NCBI GenBank assembly: GCA_029817715.1
Contig: JARUPY010000154.1
Span: 2,631,501-2,695,500, forward strand
DNA from: Melastoma dodecandrum
Taxonomy: Eukaryota; Streptophyta; Magnoliopsida; Myrtales; Melastomataceae
Reading direction: 5' to 3'
DNA length: 64,000 nt
In this document: piece after piece, positions 59,774-64,000 of the stretch
Numbering within the stretch: the first letter of the stretch is position 1
Layout of the letters: each line of letters opens with the position of its first letter
Position numbers and translations under genes: made by a program
Notes under the pieces: generated by a model
What the model was told of the DNA's origin: nothing
Databases searched by the model: none
The model's input: only the letters and a program-made list of their open reading frames with translations

Positions 59774-62770
59774 TTAAGGCATAAGATCAGCTGAAGTTTT
59801 CTCCTGTTGTATGGATGGTATATCCACGCTTGATTCTTTTAGGGCATTCTTTACGATGGGCTTTAAGTTTGATGCCTCCACATGTATATTCTTGTTCAAG
59901 TAAAACTTGGCGTCGGCAAAGTATGACTCCTCCTCTGTGAAGGGTTTAGCATCCGCCCATACCGTACATGGAACTCCGTCCTTAATGAACTTGAAGCATT
60001 GATGAAGTGTTGATGCAATGATTCCATATTCGTGCATCCATGGCCGACCTAGCAGCATATTATAGGTTGTCCTTGAATCGATAACATAGAATGTTGTACA
60101 AGATTCCATGTCACCTATCGTGAGAGAAAGGCAAATTTTTCCGATGGCCCGTTCTCCGCCTTGGTTAAATCCCTGAATTATCAGCCGACTACTTGAGAGA
60201 TCATCCACTCCCAAGCCAATATCCTTTAAAGTTTTCGATGAAATGATATTGACTGCGGAACCTGGGTCAATCAGGATGCGATTAACCTTTGTGCCGCATG
60301 TATATCCCGACACAAATAATGGTCGATTGTGTGACTTGTGGCCCACGAGAAGATCTTCATCAGAAAACGTGATAATCGGACAATTCTCCTTCACCTTTTC
60401 GACTGACATTGTTGTAGAACTTTCCGGGATGCCAACCTTTGGATCGGACTGCTCTTTATCCGTGTCGACATGGTGACAACTTCTAGACAGAGTTGCAAGC
60501 CTTTGAAATTTTTCGGGAAAGAAATCCCACACCGTGATTGGAGATGGCTTTTTTGGAGTCACTTCAACATTAGACTTTTGCTGATCTACAGCCTCCTTGA
60601 AGTTTGCTTTCTTATGTTCTCTTTTAAAGACTTTTGCTCGAATATGAGGTTTCCTCTCTTGAGGCTTCAAAGTCTTTCTTCGGTCCCTTTTATGCGTCAC
60701 CAAAGTCCAACCGTCCTCATCATGAACCGCCTCATGGGCAATTGCACAGCTTGACATCTTAACGTTCTGACTATCATCCAGTTTCACTTTCGAACAAAGG
60801 AAAGCAGCCATCTCATCATAGCTAAACGAACCAAAGATAATATTGGATGCGTCTGATCTTGTTATGTCCACCAGATTCGAGGAAACCATCGACCCTAAGT
60901 CAATCTTGTTATCTCGGGCAAGTTCCATAACCTTCTCCTTGAAGACAAAACATTTTTCAATAGGATGGCCCAGAACACGGTGATACTTGCAAAAGTTTGG
61001 ATCTCCCGCTCGACTTGCTTGTTGTGGGCGTTTTGACGGGGGGAGTTCAATCATTTTAACAGACAAAAGAAAGTCGAATATATCCGCAACATCTGAATCT
61101 GGGAAAGGATATTGTTTATTCTGCCTCTCCTCCAGAGTCGGTCGCCTCTTCTCTGTCTGAGGAGTTGCTGGAGCATGGGTTGAAGTGCTTGATTGCCCTT
61201 TCTCCTTCGCATTCGGGACCTTGACAGGAACAATATCGGTAGCCAGCACTTGTTTCTTGCTATCCTTGAAGGCAGGCCTGCCCCCGGTTCTATTAATCGG
61301 TCTTCCCGTTCCCTTGGATGGCTCAGGTACTGGAAGATCTCCCACTCCAATTCCTACAAAGCTCAACTCCATATCATGTGCTCTTGTAGCTAATTCCTCA
61401 AAAGACTGAGGTTTTATCCCTTGTAGAATATAGCGAATCCTCCAGAGCATTCCTTGAATGCACATATCTATCGATGTCGCCTCAGATAAACGATCCCTAC
61501 AATTTAGGCTTAGGTTTCTCCATCGTTGTATATAATCAACGACGGGCTCGCCTTCCCATTGACGCGTGTTGGTGAGTTCTATCATGCTCACCACACGTTT
61601 CGTGCTATAAAAGCGGTTCAAGAATTCCCTTTCCAACTGCTCCCAACTGTCAATACTTCCTGGTTTTATGTCGATATACCAGTCAAAGGCATTTCCCTTC
61701 AAGGAGCGGACGAACTGTTTGACCATCAAGTCTCCATCTGTACCAGCATTGTTGCAAGTCTCGACAAAATGAGCCACATGTTGCCTTGGATTCCCCTTCC
61801 CATCAAATTGTTGGAAGTATGGAGGCTGATAACCCATTGGCATGCTCATACTTTCGATTCTTTGACTGTATGGCTTATTGTACGCCAAAGATGTTGCATA
61901 CTTTCCCTCAAGTTCATCCTTTAGAGCCTCTTGTATTAGTTCTTTCATTGCTCTAGTTGAGACCGGAGCACCAACAGAGGTAGATACAGGCTTCGGTGAA
62001 TCATCAACATTCAGCACATTCTTGCCTTTGTCCTTGCGTATATGAGAACCTCCCTCATTAGATGTTCTTCCAGACTCTTTATTCTCGAGCCTGCTTATGA
62101 CATACTCAAGTTGTTGATCTCTATCCCTCATGGATTTTGTCATTGCCTCAACTGCTTTTGCAAGAGACGCAACTTGGTCTTCCAACGATGGGGTGTCAGC
62201 CATCATAACTGGCATGATTTCATCTAACTTTTCAGCTAGATCAACCTCACCAATGCTTCGAGACTGATTTGGTGAAGAGTCCTCCGATAAACTATCATGG
62301 AAGCTTGGCAGAGGAACTGGCGACATATTGCTCTTGTTCGGTGGCGTCTTTTCGGCAATCTCCTTACAGGATGGAATAGATCGAAGAATGCCTTCTATCT
62401 CCTCCATTTGCTTGCGCGTTTTGGCCCTTGATTCAGCAAAGCTCCATTGTGGAGTGCAGTCTGATGAAGAATCCTCAAGAAGAGAGACACTCGATGAGTT
62501 GTTGAAGAAACCACCCAAATGAGTCGGTGATATGGAACCCTTGCTGAGAAGGCTTCTTTCAGTAACCTCCTTGTATGATGGAGGTGACTTTGGAGAGATG
62601 GATCGTAGAATCTCTTCCGTCTCCTTATATATGTCAGCAATGGGTCTGGTCTTGATGAAGTTCCTGGAACCAGGCGATGAAAAGCTTTCAGACGACTGAG
62701 AGGGAAAACCAACTAGCTGATTATTCACAGCATCGATGGAGTTCTTCAGCATGATCATCTTTGAAGCCAT
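59774..62770 (-). CDS. gag with C-terminal aspartic protease
   Basis: About 998 residues from the Met at 62770 (MASKMIMLKNS); the open frame reaches back into the LTR, but that Met is the first likely start. The central Retrotrans_gag domain reads YFQQFDGKGNPRQHVAHFVE, LKGNAFDWYIDIKPGSIDSW and FLNRFYSTKRVVSM. A basic linker and a degenerate knuckle-like segment (FCKYHRVLGHPIEKC) follow. The C-terminal protease has the catalytic segment RILIDPGSAVNIIS and the flap-side YNMLLGRPWMH. The frame ends with a single TAA, after which pol continues in the same frame. No internal break is seen. Confidence 0.88.
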   Translation of the reverse strand: MASKMIMLKNSIDAVNNQLVGFPSQSSESFSSPGSRNFIKTRPIADIYKETEEILRSISPKSPPSYKEVTERSLLSKGSISPTHLGGFFNNSSSVSLLEDSSSDCTPQWSFAESRAKTRKQMEEIEGILRSIPSCKEIAEKTPPNKSNMSPVPLPSFHDSLSEDSSPNQSRSIGEVDLAEKLDEIMPVMMADTPSLEDQVASLAKAVEAMTKSMRDRDQQLEYVISRLENKESGRTSNEGGSHIRKDKGKNVLNVDDSPKPVSTSVGAPVSTRAMKELIQEALKDELEGKYATSLAYNKPYSQRIESMSMPMGYQPPYFQQFDGKGNPRQHVAHFVETCNNAGTDGDLMVKQFVRSLKGNAFDWYIDIKPGSIDSWEQLEREFLNRFYSTKRVVSMIELTNTRQWEGEPVVDYIQRWRNLSLNCRDRLSEATSIDMCIQGMLWRIRYILQGIKPQSFEELATRAHDMELSFVGIGVGDLPVPEPSKGTGRPINRTGGRPAFKDSKKQVLATDIVPVKVPNAKEKGQSSTSTHAPATPQTEKRRPTLEERQNKQYPFPDSDVADIFDFLLSVKMIELPPSKRPQQASRAGDPNFCKYHRVLGHPIEKCFVFKEKVMELARDNKIDLGSMVSSNLVDITRSDASNIIFGSFSYDEMAAFLCSKVKLDDSQNVKMSSCAIAHEAVHDEDGWTLVTHKRDRRKTLKPQERKPHIRAKVFKREHKKANFKEAVDQQKSNVEVTPKKPSPITVWDFFPEKFQRLATLSRSCHHVDTDKEQSDPKVGIPESSTTMSVEKVKENCPIITFSDEDLLVGHKSHNRPLFVSGYTCGTKVNRILIDPGSAVNIISSKTLKDIGLGVDDLSSSRLIIQGFNQGGERAIGKICLSLTIGDMESCTTFYVIDSRTTYNMLLGRPWMHEYGIIASTLHQCFKFIKDGVPCTVWADAKPFTEEESYFADAKFYLNKNIHVEASNLKPIVKNALKESSVDIPSIQQEKTSADLMP

Positions 62771-62795
62771 CTGGATACTTAGACGTAAAGAGATG

Positions 62796-62833
62796 AGAGG
62801 TAGAGATGGTCCCACTGGGCGTGCCAGAAATTT
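62796..62833 (-). promoter_or_regulatory. Primer-binding region
   Basis: Directly inside the 5' LTR end the minus strand reads AATTTCTGGCACGCCCAGTG, followed by GGACC. TGG a few bases after the LTR is the expected start of a tRNA-complementary primer site; the tRNA is not identified here. Confidence 0.5.
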
Positions 62834-63194
62834 GTTGACGTAAAAAATCTCACGGTCCGTATATAAACCGGAAGCAACGTACAAATTGTCGTATTGAGAA
62901 ATAGCAGGTTCAATCTCTAGTCACGGAAAAAGCACGTGAGTCCTCTGATTCTATATTCGTAAGATATCCGAAATATAGATGGGCTGAAGCTTTGGCAAAT
63001 GTCAGCTGGAGCTTCAGGAATGTATGTTGATGAAGATGCTGGAACTGCAGAACTTGATCCGGCAGGCCTTCAGGAGTGGCGAAGATCACCAGGGCTTTAT
63101 AAGCTTGATCTGGAAAGTCTTCAGGAAATGACGCTTGATCTGGAGTCTTCTGGAGATGGCGAAGAACACCAGGCTGCTGAAGCTTGAACTCGAT

Positions 63195-63345
63195 CTTCAG
63201 GCTTGATCTCGATCTTCAGGCTTGATCTCGATCTTCAGGCTTGATCTCGATCTTCAGGCTTGATCTCGATCTTCAGACTTGATCTCGATCTTCAGACTTG
63301 ATCTCGATCTTCAGACTTGATCTCGATCTTCAGGCTTGATCTTGA
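63195..63345 (-). repeat. 19-base tandem array in the 5' LTR
   Basis: Units CTTGATCTCGATCTTCAGG with G/A variation at the junction, seven full copies here against five in the other LTR (49980-50080). The array lies downstream of the TATA box in transcript sense, so it would be part of the RNA leader. Confidence 0.88.
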
Positions 63346-63462
63346 ACCTTGATCTTGGCAGCACTGCGTCGATCGGGTGAGGAAAAGATGCTCGAGAACT
63401 TTGCTATCGAAGGAGCTCCTCACTCTTGAAGTTGTGTCCCTCAAAGAGGGGGAGGGACTCCC

Positions 63463-63470
63463 TTTATATA
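63463..63470 (-). promoter_or_regulatory. TATA box of the 5' LTR
   Basis: TATATAAA on the minus strand, in a GC-richer context (CCTATATAAAGGGAGTCCC), about 420 bases from the U3 start. Transcription would run toward gag. Confidence 0.65.
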
Positions 63471-63893
63471 GGAGTTGAAGGATCCCTGGATAGTGTTTCT
63501 TTCCGATGTGGGACAAATGTAAGCGGGCTTAGGGTTATATTGGGCTTAGCATTTGGATTGGGCTGGAGTATGGGCCAGATTATGTATGGGCCGACATATG
63601 GGCCAGAATATGGATGGGCCGACATATGGGCTAGAATATGGATGGGCCGACATATGGGCTAGCTTATGGACTAGGATATATTATACCCATATATATATAT
63701 ATGATTGGACTTTAATTTGCATAAGCCCAAGGCCCATCATTATATTAATTTTACACTAAAAACTTAAGTGTAAAATATTTAATAATGTTGCCTTATAATA
63801 TAAAGGCAATTTATCATACTCAGCCGATATATTATATGATTTGTGCCGAATGATATATTTAGACATTAATAAAATTTTAATGTCTACAATGAT

Positions 63894-64000
63894 GATAGTA
63901 GAAAATGGGAAGTTCGAAGGAAAGAGATAAAAAAAAAAGGAACTCCTCTCTTTGTTTCCCATTCTCCTTGGTCCAACCCACCAAAGCGTATTTGCTTTGA
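63894..64000. other. Flanking DNA right of the retrotransposon
   Basis: About 107 bases, continuous in origin with the DNA left of 49611 before insertion. No gene visible. Confidence 0.5.

Larger units (their letters stand above)
49616..63888 (-). mobile_element. Tat-lineage Ty3/gypsy LTR retrotransposon, 14.3 kb
   Basis: The element has TG...CA long terminal repeats of 1015 and 1055 bases and a perfect 5-bp duplication ATGAT (49611-49615 and 63889-63893). The sense direction is minus: right LTR, primer-binding region, gag with protease, pol, an antisense gene, the polypurine tract, then the left LTR. A second RNase H domain after the RT-linked one, plus an antisense gene between pol and the 3' LTR, are marks of the plant Tat clade. 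The LTRs differ by only a modest number of substitutions and two units of a 19-base repeat, so insertion was recent. pol is disrupted, so this copy cannot move by itself. Confidence 0.93.
62834..63888 (-). repeat. 5' LTR (right copy)
   Basis: 1055 bases, near identical to the left copy. The length gain is explained by two more 19-base repeat units (seven full copies near 63195-63345) and a GT insertion in GTTGTGTCCCTC. It is the functional promoter copy for gag-pol. Confidence 0.93.

Overview
The window is nuclear DNA from a flowering plant. The genes have many short GT-AG introns, and plant-only families are present (Dof, PPT plastid translocator, PUX, BOI-type RING, plant PANK2 fusion). There is one nuclear tRNA-Pro gene, and plant transposons of several classes occur (MULE, Tat-type Ty3/gypsy, MITE, SINE-like and LINE pieces). 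I cannot name the species. Exon ends were read by eye from splice consensus plus reading frame; most should be exact, but an error of a base or so is possible.

Layout. 0.8-1.6 kb: a PB1-domain protein with an apparent one-base frameshift. 4.0-6.4 kb (+): an eight-exon short-chain dehydrogenase. 7.0-9.3 kb (-): the kinetochore protein SPC25, head to head with a UAS-UBX (PUX10-like) protein at 10.1-11.4 kb (+). 11.8-12.6 kb (+): a SOUL haem-binding protein. 14.1-17.0 kb (+): a one-exon LRR receptor-like protein without a kinase. 17.0-20.6 kb: no gene recognised. 21.1-22.9 kb (+): a BOI-related RING E3 ligase. 23.3-28.5 kb: a complete Mutator-like element (MULE). 28.8-31.9 kb (+): a phosphoenolpyruvate/phosphate translocator. 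32.6-34.1 kb (-): a GDSL/SGNH esterase, divergent from a 22-exon pantothenate kinase 2 (34.7-44.8 kb, +). 45.2 kb: tRNA-Pro(UGG), followed at once by a 0.9-kb Pack-MULE-like insertion carrying a plastid-protein gene fragment. 46.9-48.1 kb (-): a Dof transcription factor. 49.6-63.9 kb: a 14.3-kb LTR retrotransposon of the Tat lineage, coding on the minus strand, with an antisense plant-mobile-domain gene.

The most notable system is the 5.2-kb MULE. It has long inverted termini, a perfect 9-bp target duplication, an apparently intact five-exon MuDR-type transposase, and a second, convergent gene for a small GRF-zinc-finger membrane protein. Both genes appear to use a first non-coding exon and splice donor lying inside the matching terminal repeats, and each ATG sits two bases after the next acceptor. 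This resembles the mudrA/mudrB plan of maize MuDR, but the second gene is of another family.

The Tat retrotransposon has near-identical LTRs and a 5-bp target duplication, so it is young. Its pol is broken by a frameshift and by a stop codon at the expected position of the integrase catalytic glutamate. Its antisense PMD gene keeps long open exons.
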